Source: Actinomadura chibensis NBRC 106107
Lineage (GTDB): Bacteria; Actinomycetota; Actinomycetes; Streptosporangiales; Streptosporangiaceae
Direction: 5' to 3'
Length of the DNA: 64,000 nucleotides
Assembly: GCF_001552135.1 (NCBI RefSeq)
Contig: NZ_BCQP01000001.1
Coordinates: 110,800 to 174,799, forward strand
The translations under genes and the position numbers were made by a program. How positions within the stretch are numbered: position 1 is the first letter of the stretch; each line of letters begins with the position of its first letter. Below the pieces are notes generated by a model. The model was not told where the DNA came from. It ran no database searches and saw only the letters and a program-made list of their open reading frames with translations. Positions 46,312 through 55,926 of the stretch are shown in pieces.

Positions 46312-47722
46312 CCCACGGGACGTCCCCCCACCGGCCGGGCCGGGCGAGGGCGAGCGGAACCCCTACGCCGACCCCGCGTTCCTGCGCGGCCTCACGCGCC
46401 CGCGCTCAAGCGCGCGCGCCGCCTCCGCGCGCATCGCCTCCGCGCCCGCCGCGTCAAGTGCGCGCGCCGCGTCCAGTGCGCGCGCCGCCTTCAGCGCACA
46501 CGCGGTGGCTGATGCACGCGCTGCGGCCATCGCGCGCGGAGCGTCGCGGCGGGACGTGTTGCGGATGATGGGGGCCGCCGGAGCCGGGCTCGCGCTCGCC
46601 GCGTGCGGTGTGCAGGGGCAGGGCGGCAAGGAGAAGGTCAGCCAGAGCGACGTCCAGGAGTACTGGGCGGGCAAGGCGAGGAGCGGCCGCCTGAGCTGGG
46701 CGAACTGGCCCGGCTACATGCAGGACGACCACGCGACCATCAAGGCGTTCGAGAAGGAGACGGGCATCCAGGTGACCTACAAGGAGGTCATCCAGGAGAT
46801 GGGCCCGTGGTTCGGGAAGATCCAGGCGCCGCTCGCCGCCGGGCAGTCCATCGGCTTCGACCTCATGGTGATGACGAACGGGATCCAGTTGGAGCAGTGC
46901 CGCCAGCTCGGCTACCTGGCGCCGCTCGACCACGCCCGGCTGAAGAACTTCGCGGCGAACGCGGGCGCGGCGTTCAAGAACCCGTCGTACGACCCGGGCA
47001 ACGCCTTCACGATCCCGTACGAGTCGGGCGTCACCGGGATCGCCTACAACACCAAGTACGTCAAGGAGGAGATCACCGGCATCGCCCAGCTCTTCGACCC
47101 CAAGTACAAGGGCCGGGTCGGGATGATGGCCGATTCGCAGGAACTCGGCAACTTCGGGATGTTCGCGCTCGGCGTCGACCCGGAGAAGTCGACCAGGTCC
47201 GACTGGGAGAAGGCCGCCGCCAAGCTCCGCGAGCAGCGCGACGACGGAATCGTCCGGAAGTACTACAGCCAGGACTACGTCGACGCCGTCAGCAAGGGCG
47301 ACGTGTGGCTGACCATGGCGTGGTCCGGCGACGTGTACAGCCTGACGAGCCCGGACGTGAAGTTCGTCGTGCCGCGCGAGGGCGGCACCATCTGGACCGA
47401 CAACCTGTGCATCCCGAAGACCGCCGCCAACCCGGTGGACGCGCTCGCCCTCATGGACTGGCTGTACGTCCCGCAGAACAACGTCCCGCTGACCGAGTTC
47501 ATCAACTACATGCCGCCGATCCCCGCCACGCAGCAGATCATCGCGCAGAAGGCGGAGCAGGCGCGCGGGGACGACAAGAAGGACCTGACCCGGCTCAGCA
47601 CCAGCCCGCTGATCTTCCCGACGCAGGCGGACCTGGCGCGGCTGCGGCACTACCGGCGGCTCACCCAGGCGGAGGAGACCGAGTACCAGAAGATCTTCGA
47701 GCCGATCGCCAAGGGCTCGTGA
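46301..47722 (+). CDS. potD: Polyamine-binding lipoprotein PotD
   Basis: 473 residues. An unusual N-terminal 80-residue stretch rich in Ser/Ala/Arg (repeats SARAAS) precedes a twin-arginine-like RRDVLRMM (Arg83-Arg84) and lipobox LAAC (Cys102). The PotD-like binding domain follows (SWANWPGYMQDDHATIKAFE, GFDLMVMTNG, YESGVTGIAYNTKYV, DNLCIPKTAANPVDALAL). The DNA of 46406-46500 is itself a 21-bp-like repeat of GC-rich units. GTG start. Substrate could be putrescine or spermidine. Confidence 0.93.
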   Translation: MSGNPRDVPPPAGPGEGERNPYADPAFLRGLTRPRSSARAASARIASAPAASSARAASSARAAFSAHAVADARAAAIARGASRRDVLRMMGAAGAGLALAACGVQGQGGKEKVSQSDVQEYWAGKARSGRLSWANWPGYMQDDHATIKAFEKETGIQVTYKEVIQEMGPWFGKIQAPLAAGQSIGFDLMVMTNGIQLEQCRQLGYLAPLDHARLKNFAANAGAAFKNPSYDPGNAFTIPYESGVTGIAYNTKYVKEEITGIAQLFDPKYKGRVGMMADSQELGNFGMFALGVDPEKSTRSDWEKAAAKLREQRDDGIVRKYYSQDYVDAVSKGDVWLTMAWSGDVYSLTSPDVKFVVPREGGTIWTDNLCIPKTAANPVDALALMDWLYVPQNNVPLTEFINYMPPIPATQQIIAQKAEQARGDDKKDLTRLSTSPLIFPTQADLARLRHYRRLTQAEETEYQKIFEPIAKGS

Positions 47723-48627
47723 TGGCGCGGGCACGCGGCCGCCGCGCGTCGGAACGTTCCGGCGGAGCGGCGGGGCGGGCGCGGCTGACGCCGTACCTCA
47801 TGGTGCTGCCGTCCGGGCTGTGGCTCGCGGTGTTCTTCCTCGTCCCGATGCTGCTCATGGTCTCGCTGTCGCTGCAGACCGGGAACCTGATCGACGGGTT
47901 CCGGCAGACGCTCCACTGGCGGAACTACACCGACGGCCTGGACGTGTACGGCGACAAGTTCGTCCGGTCCCTCTGGTACGGGCTGCTGGCGACACTCGCG
48001 TGCATCGTCCTGTCCTACCCGGCCGCGTACTGGATCGCGTTCCGGGGCGGACGCCACAAACCCACGTACCTGTTCCTGCTCCTCCTCCCGTACTTCGTGT
48101 CGTTCATCCTGCGGACCGTGTCGTGGAAGCTCGTCCTGACCGACAACGGGCCGATCCTCGGTCCGCTGCGCGACCACGGCGTGCTGCCGGACGGCTTCCA
48201 CGTCCTCGACACGGGCGTCGCGGTCGTGTCCGGGCTCGCCTACAACTTCCTGCCGTTCATGGTGCTGCCGATCTACGTCGCGCTGGAGCGGATCGACCCG
48301 CGCGTGGTGGAGGCGGCCTACGACCTGTACGCGAGCCGCGTCCAGGTGTTCCGGCGCGTGGTCCTGCCGCTGTCGCTGCCCGGCGTGTTCGCCGGAGTGA
48401 TCATGACGTTCGTGCCGGTGTCGGCGGACTACGTCAACGCGGAGGTGCTCGGCGGCCCCCGGAACACGATGATCGGCAACGTGATCCAGTCGGAGTACTT
48501 CGACAACAGCGCGTACCCGACGGCGTCGGCGCTGTCGTTCACGCTGATGGCGATCCTGCTCGTCGGGATCTTCGCGTACGCGCGCACGCTCGGCACGCAG
48601 GACGTCCTGGAGGCGGCGAGGCGATGA
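47722..48627 (+). CDS. potB: Polyamine ABC transporter permease PotB
   Basis: 301 residues with about six membrane helices and the permease EAA-like loop (EAAYDLYASRVQVFRRVVLP, then LSLPGVFAGVIMTFVP). Its ATG overlaps the potD stop by one base. Pairs with PotC. Confidence 0.94.
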   Translation: MARARGRRASERSGGAAGRARLTPYLMVLPSGLWLAVFFLVPMLLMVSLSLQTGNLIDGFRQTLHWRNYTDGLDVYGDKFVRSLWYGLLATLACIVLSYPAAYWIAFRGGRHKPTYLFLLLLPYFVSFILRTVSWKLVLTDNGPILGPLRDHGVLPDGFHVLDTGVAVVSGLAYNFLPFMVLPIYVALERIDPRVVEAAYDLYASRVQVFRRVVLPLSLPGVFAGVIMTFVPVSADYVNAEVLGGPRNTMIGNVIQSEYFDNSAYPTASALSFTLMAILLVGIFAYARTLGTQDVLEAARR

Positions 48628-49448
48628 CGACGACCCCCACCGAGACGCGACCGGCCCTCCGCACGAAGCGCCGCCGCCGGATCTCCGTCCTGCACGTCTA
48701 CACCCTCCTGCTGGTCGCCTGGCTGATCCTGCCCATCGCGGTCATGATCCTCTTCGGGTTCAACGACACGCACAGCAAGCAGAACTTCCGCTGGGAGGGC
48801 TTCACGCTCAAGTGGTACGCCCACCTGTTCGACAAGGGCGACCTGACCGCAGCCGTCGTCAACTCGCTGACGATCGCGCTGCTCAGCACGCTGATCACGA
48901 CCGTGCTCGGGACGTTCGCGGGCATCGCGCTCGGCCGCTACCGGTTCCGCGGCAAGGGCGCGACGAACCTCGTCCTGTTCATGGCGATCTCCTGCCCGGA
49001 GATCGTGATGGGCGCGTCGCTGCTGTCCATGTTCGTCACGTTCAACCTGCCGCGCGGATACCTGACGATCCTCGTCGCGCACGTGATGTTCTCCATCGCG
49101 TTCGTGGCGGTGACCGTGCGCGCACGCGTGGTCGGGCTCGACCCCGCCGTGGAGGAGGCGGCGCAGGATCTCGGCGCCGGTCCGTGGACGCGGTTCCGGC
49201 TCGTCACGCTGCCGATGATCAGGCCGGGGGTGGTCGCGGGGGCGCTGCTCGCGTTCGTGCTGTCGATCGACGACTTCGTCATCACGAACTTCACCAGCGG
49301 CACGACCGTGACGTTCCCGCTGTGGATCTACGGCTCCACCCGGACCGGGACCCCGCCGCAGGTCAACGTCATGGGCACGCTGATCTTCCTCGCGGGCGTG
49401 CTGGTCGCCGTCGTCTCGGCCCGGCGCGGCCTGCGCGCGTCCCGCTGA
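48624..49448 (+). CDS. potC: Polyamine ABC transporter permease PotC
   Basis: 274 residues, six membrane helices, with EAAQDLGAGPWTRFRLVTLP and MIRPGVVAGALLAFVLSIDD of the EAA loop, and a PotC-like ending (DFVITNFTSGTTVTFPLWIY). ATGA overlap with potB. The DNA just after its stop (49450-49540) carries short repeats of TGAACGCCAGGTACGC. Confidence 0.94.
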   Translation: MTTTPTETRPALRTKRRRRISVLHVYTLLLVAWLILPIAVMILFGFNDTHSKQNFRWEGFTLKWYAHLFDKGDLTAAVVNSLTIALLSTLITTVLGTFAGIALGRYRFRGKGATNLVLFMAISCPEIVMGASLLSMFVTFNLPRGYLTILVAHVMFSIAFVAVTVRARVVGLDPAVEEAAQDLGAGPWTRFRLVTLPMIRPGVVAGALLAFVLSIDDFVITNFTSGTTVTFPLWIYGSTRTGTPPQVNVMGTLIFLAGVLVAVVSARRGLRASR

Positions 49449-49532
49449 CGCCGTGAACGCAAAGCACGCTGTGAACGCCAGGTACGCCATGCACGCCATG
49501 CACGCCAGGACGCCGTGAACGCGAGGTACGCG

Positions 49533-50960
49533 ATGGACGCCGCCGAGAAGGCGCTCGCCGACGCCGAGCCGGTCCCGTTCTGGTTGCGGGACGCGGCCCG
49601 TCCGCCCGCCGGTCCGGCGCTGACCGGCGCGCTGAAGGCCGACCTCGCCGTGGTCGGCGGAGGCTACAGCGGCCTGTGGACGGCCCTGCGCGCCAAGGAG
49701 CGCGACCCGTCCCTGGACGTCGCCGTGCTGGAGGCCGGGCGGATCGGCGCCGCCGCGTCCGGGCGCAACGGCGGGTTCTGCGCCGCCAGCCTCACCCACG
49801 GCCTCGAGAACGGCCTCGCGCGCTGGCCGGACGACATGCACGCCCTCGAACGCCTCGGCTGGGACAACCTCCGCGCCATCGCCGCGACCCTCGACCGGTA
49901 CGGCGTCGACGCCGAGTGGGAGCCGACCGGCGAGATGAGCGTGGCGACCGAGGAGTGGCAGGTCCCGGCGCTGGCGGAGGCGGCGGAGAAGGCGTTCGAG
50001 TACGGCTGGGAGCCCGTCCTGCTGGGACCGGACGCCGTCCGCGCCGAGGTCGCCTCGCCCACCTACCTCGCCGGGCTGTGGGACCGGGACGCCGTCGCGA
50101 TGGTGCACCCCGCCAAGCTCGCGTGGGGCCTCGCCGACGCGTGCCGTTCGCTCGGCGTCCGCGTCTACGAGGACACCCGCGTCACGGGCCTGCGCTCCGA
50201 CGCCCGCGCGCTCCACCTGACCACCGCGACCCGGAAAGGCGGGGGCGGGACGGTCTCCGCGCGCCGGGTCGCGGTCGGCACGGGGGCGTTCCCGCCGCTG
50301 CTGAAACGCGTGCGCCATTTCGTCGTCCCCGTGTACGACTACGCGCTCGTCACCGAGCCGCTCACCGCCGACCAGCGGGAATCCATCGGCTGGCGGCACC
50401 GGCAAGGTGTCGGCGACAGCGCCAACCAGTTCCATTACTACCGGCTCACCGCCGACGACCGGATTCTGTGGGGCGGCTACGACGCCGTGTACCACTACGG
50501 GAATGGAATGCGTCCCGAACTGGAGAACCGCCCCGCCACGTTCGCGACGCTCGCCGCGCATTTCCTCGCCACGTTCCCGCAGCTCGAAGGCGTGAGGTTC
50601 AGCCACAAGTGGGGCGGCGTCGTCGACACGTGCAGCCGTTTCTGCGCGTTCTTCGGAACGGCCCACGACCGCAGGCTCGCCTACGCGGCGGGCTACACCG
50701 GGCTCGGCGTCGGCGCGACCCGCTTCGGCGCGGACGTCATGCTCGACCTGCTCGGCGTCGGCCTCGCCCCCGGCGAGCGGACGGAGCGGACGCGGCTCGC
50801 GATGGTGCGCGGCAGGCCCGTCCCGTTCCCGCCGGAGCCGCTCCGCTACGGCGTCATCGAGCTGACCCGCCGCGCGATCGCCCGCGCCGACCGCGACGCC
50901 GGACGCCGCGGCCGCTGGCTCCGCCTCCTCGACCGCCTCGGCGCCGGATTCGACTCGTAA
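49533..50960 (+). CDS. FAD-dependent amine oxidase, PuuB-like
   Basis: 475 residues of the DAO (glycine oxidase/PuuB) family. The FAD motif is DLAVVGGGYSGLWTALRAKE, with SGRNGGFCAASLTHG typical of gamma-glutamylputrescine oxidases. Its neighbours (aldehyde dehydrogenase, polyamine transporter) suggest oxidation of a polyamine derivative to the aldehyde. The ATG at 49533 has GAGG 6 nt upstream; the GTG at 49515 is the alternative start. Confidence 0.88.
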   Translation: MDAAEKALADAEPVPFWLRDAARPPAGPALTGALKADLAVVGGGYSGLWTALRAKERDPSLDVAVLEAGRIGAAASGRNGGFCAASLTHGLENGLARWPDDMHALERLGWDNLRAIAATLDRYGVDAEWEPTGEMSVATEEWQVPALAEAAEKAFEYGWEPVLLGPDAVRAEVASPTYLAGLWDRDAVAMVHPAKLAWGLADACRSLGVRVYEDTRVTGLRSDARALHLTTATRKGGGGTVSARRVAVGTGAFPPLLKRVRHFVVPVYDYALVTEPLTADQRESIGWRHRQGVGDSANQFHYYRLTADDRILWGGYDAVYHYGNGMRPELENRPATFATLAAHFLATFPQLEGVRFSHKWGGVVDTCSRFCAFFGTAHDRRLAYAAGYTGLGVGATRFGADVMLDLLGVGLAPGERTERTRLAMVRGRPVPFPPEPLRYGVIELTRRAIARADRDAGRRGRWLRLLDRLGAGFDS

Positions 50961-51068
50961 CTCCGTCCCGGGCGCCGGAAGTGAGGGCGAGGCAATGGGT
51001 TGATCACTGCACCGGCAGGGCCGTGTCGGCTACCGTTGAACCACCCGGATCATGACGAGGACGCCGCC

Positions 51069-51587
51069 GTGAACCTGCAGGACATGATGGTGCAGCACGA
51101 CAGCTCGTCGCGCACCGTCGACAAGTACCTGATGTCCTACGAGGGACGTGTCATCGCCGTCCGCCGCCACCCCGCCGTCCTGCTGCTGCCCGTCGGGATC
51201 GTCGTCGCCGGGCTCGTCGCCTGCGCCGCGGTCAGCGCGGTCAGCGGCGTGATCTGGATCTGGTGGGCGTGGCTCGTCGCCATCGCCTACCTGGTCTGGA
51301 AGGTCATCGCCTGGTCGGTGGAGTTCTTCCTGGTCACCGAGCACCGCGTCATGGTGGTCATGGGGGTGCTCAACCGGACGGTGGCGATGATGCCCGTCGC
51401 GAAAGTGACGGATATCGCGTTGAACCGCTCCGTCGGCGGCCGGATTCTCGGGTACGGGGAATTCGTGATGGAATCCGCCGGGCAGAAGCAGGCGCTCCGC
51501 AACGTCGGCTTCATGCCGTACCCGGAGCAGCTCTACCTTGAGGTCTCCTCGGTCATCTTCGGCACGATCGACGAGTCCCCCGACTAG
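51069..51587 (+). CDS. Bacterial PH-domain (bPH2/DUF304) membrane protein
   Basis: 172 residues. Two membrane segments (about 36-56 and 60-82) precede a bPH2 domain (85-165): FFLVTEHRVMVVMGVLNRTV, MMPVAKVTDIALNRSVGGRI, then LGYGEFVMESAGQKQALRNV. Such proteins are widespread in actinobacteria and of unknown role, perhaps in stress or membrane signalling. GTG start. The next gene starts on the base after its stop. Confidence 0.85.
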   Translation: MNLQDMMVQHDSSSRTVDKYLMSYEGRVIAVRRHPAVLLLPVGIVVAGLVACAAVSAVSGVIWIWWAWLVAIAYLVWKVIAWSVEFFLVTEHRVMVVMGVLNRTVAMMPVAKVTDIALNRSVGGRILGYGEFVMESAGQKQALRNVGFMPYPEQLYLEVSSVIFGTIDESPD

Positions 51588-52223
51588 ATGGACGCGGACG
51601 GCAACGGCGGCCGCCCCGCCAGGCAGAGCGGGGCGCGCGGGCCGGAGGGCGAGTTCGCGCCCGACGTGACGGGACGCCCCGTGTGGCGGCTCCTGCTGCG
51701 CGGCCTCGGCGTGTACCTGCCGGGCTGGGAGATGCCCGCGGGCGCGCTCCGCGTCCGGGAGGGGACGCCGTCCCCGGGCTTCGGCCCGCCCGCCTACCTG
51801 AACGGCGACGCGGGGTTCGGCGTCCAGATCCCGGACCGCCGCAAGGGCCTGGAGCCCGACCGGGAGATCTACGTGCGGGGCCGGGAGAACCCGAGCTTCG
51901 GCATCGTCGTCGCGGGCCCCGCCGCCGCGATCGGGAGCCGCGTCGTCGACGCGGGCACGCTGATGCGGTTCGCGCGGCGGCTGACGTTCGAGGAGCTGTT
52001 CGACCCCGGCGACCCCGACTCGGTCCCGTACGCGGTGCGCGGGGCGCGGGCGGTGGAGAACGCGGTGTTCCTCGACCGCGCCGCCGGGATCGGGCTGTGC
52101 GCCGAGATCGACCCGGTCACCCGCGCGCTGACGTGCCCGCTGTACGTGCGGATCGGGAGCCCGTCGGTGCGGACGGTGCGCGCCTACGGGGCGGTCGCCC
52201 AACCGGTGAGGTCCCACAGCTGA
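51588..52223 (+). CDS. Conserved-looking hypothetical protein
   Basis: 211 residues, ATG immediately after the PH gene stop, so probably co-translated. No family recognised. It has GRPVWRLLLRGLGVYLPGWE near the start and a core with VYLPGWEMPAG, ENPSFGIVVAGPAAAIGSRV and AVENAVFLDRAAGIGLCAEI. No membrane segment or cysteine pairs. Its 3' end overlaps the convergent coiled-coil gene by 40 bp. Confidence 0.7.
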   Translation: MDADGNGGRPARQSGARGPEGEFAPDVTGRPVWRLLLRGLGVYLPGWEMPAGALRVREGTPSPGFGPPAYLNGDAGFGVQIPDRRKGLEPDREIYVRGRENPSFGIVVAGPAAAIGSRVVDAGTLMRFARRLTFEELFDPGDPDSVPYAVRGARAVENAVFLDRAAGIGLCAEIDPVTRALTCPLYVRIGSPSVRTVRAYGAVAQPVRSHS

Positions 52224-53380
52224 TGCGACGGGAGCCGCCGCAGCCGGACGGTCGCGGCGGCCGGGTCCCAGAACACCTCGTCGTTCTCCAGCTCCAGTGA
52301 CTGCGCGGCGGTCAGCACGGCGCACAGCAGCTCGTCCCGCGTCCGGACGGCCATCAGCGGCCCGATCTGCGCGACCGCGCCCGAGCATTCGGACAGCGTC
52401 CGCAGCAGCGCCTTCAGCGCGGCCTCGTCCTCCGGCGGCCGGGGCGGCTCGACGCCCGCCGGGACGCCCGGCTCCACCCGCGCCAGCCCGCGCCGCGCGT
52501 CGCCGCCCGCGCTCCCGTTGTGCGGCAGGTCCGCGCCGGTCGAGATGAGCAGGGCGCTGAACGCGCCCGCGAGGTCGTCGGCGGCCTGCCCGCCGAGGAA
52601 GTAGCGGCGGCGCTCCGGCGCGCCCGGCGCCGACCCGTTCGGGCCCTCCGCCGTGCGGAACCGGACGTTCAGCCGGCTCGCCCGCACGCACCGCTCGTAC
52701 ATCTCGCCGAGGATGTCGTCGAGCTGCTCGTCGCGCGTCCACAGCCGCCCGGTCGCGGTGACCGACTCGCCGTCCGGGCGGGGGCGGCCGGTCAGCGCGG
52801 CGGTGACGGTGTCGTCAAGCTCGCCCTCGGTGTACTGGAGGAGTTCGGCGACGACGTCCTCGACGTCCTCCAGGGTGCGGGTCAGGGTGCGCTGGAGCTC
52901 CAGGATCTCGGCGCCGCCGCGTTCCAGTTCGGCGAGCCGGTCGAGCGCGGTGTCGACCTTGCCCTCGACCTCGTCCGAGCCCGCGCGGGTGACGGCCCGC
53001 ACCGACGTCTCCACCTCGGTGAGCTTGCGGCGCAGCGCGGCGAGCGTGATCCGCTGCTGCTCCAGGTCGCGGAGCCGCCCGGCCTGCGTGCGCAGGAAGT
53101 CGTCGGCCTGGTGGACGAGGCCCGCGAGCTCCTCCACCTGACCGGTGTTCTGCCGGAGCCTCGTGTCGAGCGCGGGGAGGACGTCCTGCTTCACCCGTCC
53201 GAGTTCGGCGGTGAGCTGTTCCCCGACCGTGACAAGGACGTTGTTCTGCTTCGTGACCTGCTCGTTCAGCGCGTCGATCCGCCGCGTGAAGGCGTTCGCC
53301 TGATCCCGGCTCTGCTTTCCCGCGTAGAGTTCGAGCGCCCCGACGACGACGCACATCACCACCAGGATGACCGTCGTCAT
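52184..53380 (-). CDS. Membrane-anchored coiled-coil protein
   Basis: 398 residues. An N-terminal membrane helix (about 3-20) is followed by a long coiled coil (about 30-210, LNEQVTKQNNVLVTVGEQLT, and heptads around VETSVRAVTRAGSDEVEGKV) and a soluble domain (235-398) with RRYFLGGQAADDLAGAFSAL and ECSGAVAQIGPLMAVRTRDE. It lies 174 bp downstream of the kinase-operon terminal gene on the same strand and may be its eighth member. Overlaps the convergent hypothetical gene. Function unknown. Confidence 0.75.
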   Translation of the reverse strand: MTTVILVVMCVVVGALELYAGKQSRDQANAFTRRIDALNEQVTKQNNVLVTVGEQLTAELGRVKQDVLPALDTRLRQNTGQVEELAGLVHQADDFLRTQAGRLRDLEQQRITLAALRRKLTEVETSVRAVTRAGSDEVEGKVDTALDRLAELERGGAEILELQRTLTRTLEDVEDVVAELLQYTEGELDDTVTAALTGRPRPDGESVTATGRLWTRDEQLDDILGEMYERCVRASRLNVRFRTAEGPNGSAPGAPERRRYFLGGQAADDLAGAFSALLISTGADLPHNGSAGGDARRGLARVEPGVPAGVEPPRPPEDEAALKALLRTLSECSGAVAQIGPLMAVRTRDELLCAVLTAAQSLELENDEVFWDPAAATVRLRRLPSHQLWDLTGWATAP

Positions 53381-53554
53381 GGCACTCCTCGGACGTGACG
53401 GTGGTTACCGGAACGGGTTTTGAACGCGACCATAACTTACGATCACGCGCGCCGACCGGCACTTACGTAACCGACTGATCTCAGTGACCGGCCGGTGGCA
53501 CCGGCCCTTCCCGCGCCATTCCGTGACCGCCATTGTGCGGGGGGTGATCGCCGT

Positions 53555-54412
53555 TCACACGCATCCCTCGAATTGCGGGACGGTGGTTGTGAACGCCAAC
53601 CCGACGGGCGCGAACCATTTGCGGAGCAGACGCTGCGCCGTACCGTCCTGGTACATCTGCGTGATGGCCTTGTTGACGGCCTCGCAGCCGTCCACGTCGC
53701 CGCGCCGGACGCCGACGCCGTACGGCTCGTCGGTGAACGGCGCGTTGACGATCCTCAGTTTCGGCCCGCTTCCGGACGCCTTCGCGGCGAGCCCGGCGAG
53801 GATGAGGTCGTCGGTCGACACCGCGTCCAGCCGTCCGGACGTCAGGGCGTCGAGGCAGCCGGTGTAGCCGTCCGCCTCGACGGGCAGCGCGGCGACGCCG
53901 AGCTCGTCGTGGACGCGCGGGAACGACACCGACCCCGGTACCCGGCAGAGCCGCCGCCCGCGCAGGTCGTGGACGTCGCGGATCGTCCGGGCGTCGGACT
54001 CGCGGACGAGCACGTCCTGGTGCGCGACGTAGTACGGCCCCGCGAACGCGACCTTCACCTTGCGCTCGGGCGTCACGGAGTAGCTCGCGACGACGAGGTC
54101 CACGTCCCCGTTCTGGATCATCGACTCGCGGGTCGCGGACGTGACCCGCTTGAATGTCACGTTCCCGCCGGGCACGCCGAGCCGCCGCGCGATGTCCTTC
54201 CCGACGTCGATGTCGAAGCCCTGGTAGGAGCCGTCGGCGATGCGCTCGCCGAGGCCCGGCTGGTCGGCGTTGACGCCGATGACGAGCCGGTCCCGGCCCT
54301 TCACGGAGTTCTCGTCGGCGTCGGCGATCCCGCACGCCGTCCCTCCGGCGAGCAGCGCCGCCGCGAGGGCGCCCGCCGCCGGCCGCCGCCCCGCCGCCGG
54401 CCGCCGCCTCAC
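53555..54412 (-). CDS. GlnH-like solute-binding lipoprotein
   Basis: 285 residues. Signal peptide with lipobox GTAC (Cys27), then a periplasmic-binding-protein type 2 fold of the glutamine/glutamate class: LVIGVNADQPGLGERIADGS, FDIDVGKDIARRLGVPGGNV, DVDLVVASYSVTPERKVKVA and LDAVSTDDLILAGLAAKASG. In mycobacteria and corynebacteria, GlnH next to pknG and glnX senses extracellular aspartate/glutamate for PknG rather than serving an importer. No permease or ATPase genes are near, which fits a sensory role. GTG overlaps the glnX-like gene by 4 nt. Confidence 0.88.
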   Translation of the reverse strand: MRRRPAAGRRPAAGALAAALLAGGTACGIADADENSVKGRDRLVIGVNADQPGLGERIADGSYQGFDIDVGKDIARRLGVPGGNVTFKRVTSATRESMIQNGDVDLVVASYSVTPERKVKVAFAGPYYVAHQDVLVRESDARTIRDVHDLRGRRLCRVPGSVSFPRVHDELGVAALPVEADGYTGCLDALTSGRLDAVSTDDLILAGLAAKASGSGPKLRIVNAPFTDEPYGVGVRRGDVDGCEAVNKAITQMYQDGTAQRLLRKWFAPVGLAFTTTVPQFEGCV

Positions 54413-55926
54413 TTCGACCACCGGTACTCCGCGAGCCGGGGACGGACCCCGACGAACACCAGCGCGGCGATGACGACGCCCGCGATGGGCAGGACGGCGT
54501 ACCAGCCGCTCGTCCCGTCGTCGCCGTCCTTCACGGCCTCGTCGAACGACCTCTGGTGGACGCGCGCCAGCGCCTGCAGCGACCGGTCGTACTCGGTGAA
54601 GTCGGCGGCGGACGCGGCCCGCCCGGCGACGGCCTGCTCGCGCTGGCCGCCGTGCACGAGCGCCCTCATCCGGCTGTCGTTCGCCTGCACCTTCTGGTAG
54701 TCCTTCAGCGCCTTGCCCAGCGCGTCGGCGAGCTGCGCCCGCCGCTCGTCGGACTCGGTGGGACGGTTGGCCTCGGTGCCGAGGAAGCCCAGGAACTTCG
54801 CGCGTCCCGGCTCGAACGACAGGTCGCTCTGCACGGCCTGGTTGTACTCGGTCAGGTTCCCCGCCTTCAGGTACAGGACGGTCTGCGACTTGCTCAGGTA
54901 GACCTGCTCGTAGGCGTCCGCGCGTCCCGGGTCGAGCAGGAAGCGGGTCTCGTCGGCGGCGGCGCTGTTGCTGATGGCGCGCGTCCGCGACAGCGCCAGG
55001 ATCGAGTCGAAGCCCTCCTCCTTGGCCTTGCGGAGGTGGCCCGCCTGCCCGGTGAGCATCGCCGCGCCCGCCGCGAGCAGCGCGAGCGTGCCGAGCGTCG
55101 CGAGCGCCAGCGGCACGTTCAGGAGCCTGCGGAAGCGCCGGGCCAGGTAGAGCTGGAAGCCGAGCAGGACGGCGAGCAGCGCCACCCCGGTGACCATGAT
55201 CCAGGTGCGGCCCGCGAGGACGGCCGAGCGCTTGTCCTCGTAGGTGTGCCGGACGAGCGTCCCGTTGTCGAGCGTCAGGTTGTACGCCTTCGGCAGCACG
55301 TCCAGCTTCATCAGGTCGGTCGCCTGCCGGTACAGCTCGATGACCTTGTCGGACGGCGGCCCGGACGCGTGCTGCGACTGCTCGTCGAGCAGCAGCGCCC
55401 GCCCGGCGATGTACTCGTAGCGGCCGAGGGCGTCCAGGACGTCGCGGGCGGTGTTGTCCTCGGTCGTCTCGTCGGCGAGCTTCGCCGCCTTGAGCAGCGC
55501 GGCGCCCGCCTTCTGCCGGTTCTCGTCGTAGCGGGCGAGGGCCTGCGCGCGCCCGCCGCCCGCCGCGCCGCCGATCAGCAGGGCGTTGGCGAGCTGCGCG
55601 TCCATGTCGGTGAGCTGGAAGTACAGGTCGCCGGTCGCGACGACCTGCGGGCCCGCGTCGTGCCCGATCACCCGGACGCCCTCGCGCGCGTTCGCGATCG
55701 CCCACCACGACACCGCGAGCATCGCGACGAGCAGCACGGCCGCGAGCGCCGTCAGCGCCCGGACGCGGCCCGCGACGGTGTGCGGCACGAGCCGCGCGAC
55801 GCCGGTCGGCGGCGGCTCGGGCGTCCGCCAGGGCCGCGCCGCGCCGCGCCGCCGCGCGGCCGGCCGCCCGGGGGCGGGAGCGGGAGCGGGCTGCCCCGCC
55901 GGGGGAGCGTGCTGCACAGCCGTCAT
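54409..55926 (-). CDS. GlnX-like four-helix membrane protein
   Basis: 505 residues. Four membrane segments at about 58-80, 241-261, 271-292 and 475-494 enclose two extracytoplasmic helical domains (85-240 and 295-470), the layout of mycobacterial GlnX. The N-terminal 50 residues are Pro/Ala/Arg-rich cytoplasm. GlnX is thought to pass a GlnH-bound ligand signal to PknG. Overlaps the FHA gene by 4 nt and the binding-protein gene by 4 nt. Confidence 0.85.
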   Translation of the reverse strand: MTAVQHAPPAGQPAPAPAPGRPAARRRGAARPWRTPEPPPTGVARLVPHTVAGRVRALTALAAVLLVAMLAVSWWAIANAREGVRVIGHDAGPQVVATGDLYFQLTDMDAQLANALLIGGAAGGGRAQALARYDENRQKAGAALLKAAKLADETTEDNTARDVLDALGRYEYIAGRALLLDEQSQHASGPPSDKVIELYRQATDLMKLDVLPKAYNLTLDNGTLVRHTYEDKRSAVLAGRTWIMVTGVALLAVLLGFQLYLARRFRRLLNVPLALATLGTLALLAAGAAMLTGQAGHLRKAKEEGFDSILALSRTRAISNSAAADETRFLLDPGRADAYEQVYLSKSQTVLYLKAGNLTEYNQAVQSDLSFEPGRAKFLGFLGTEANRPTESDERRAQLADALGKALKDYQKVQANDSRMRALVHGGQREQAVAGRAASAADFTEYDRSLQALARVHQRSFDEAVKDGDDGTSGWYAVLPIAGVVIAALVFVGVRPRLAEYRWSK

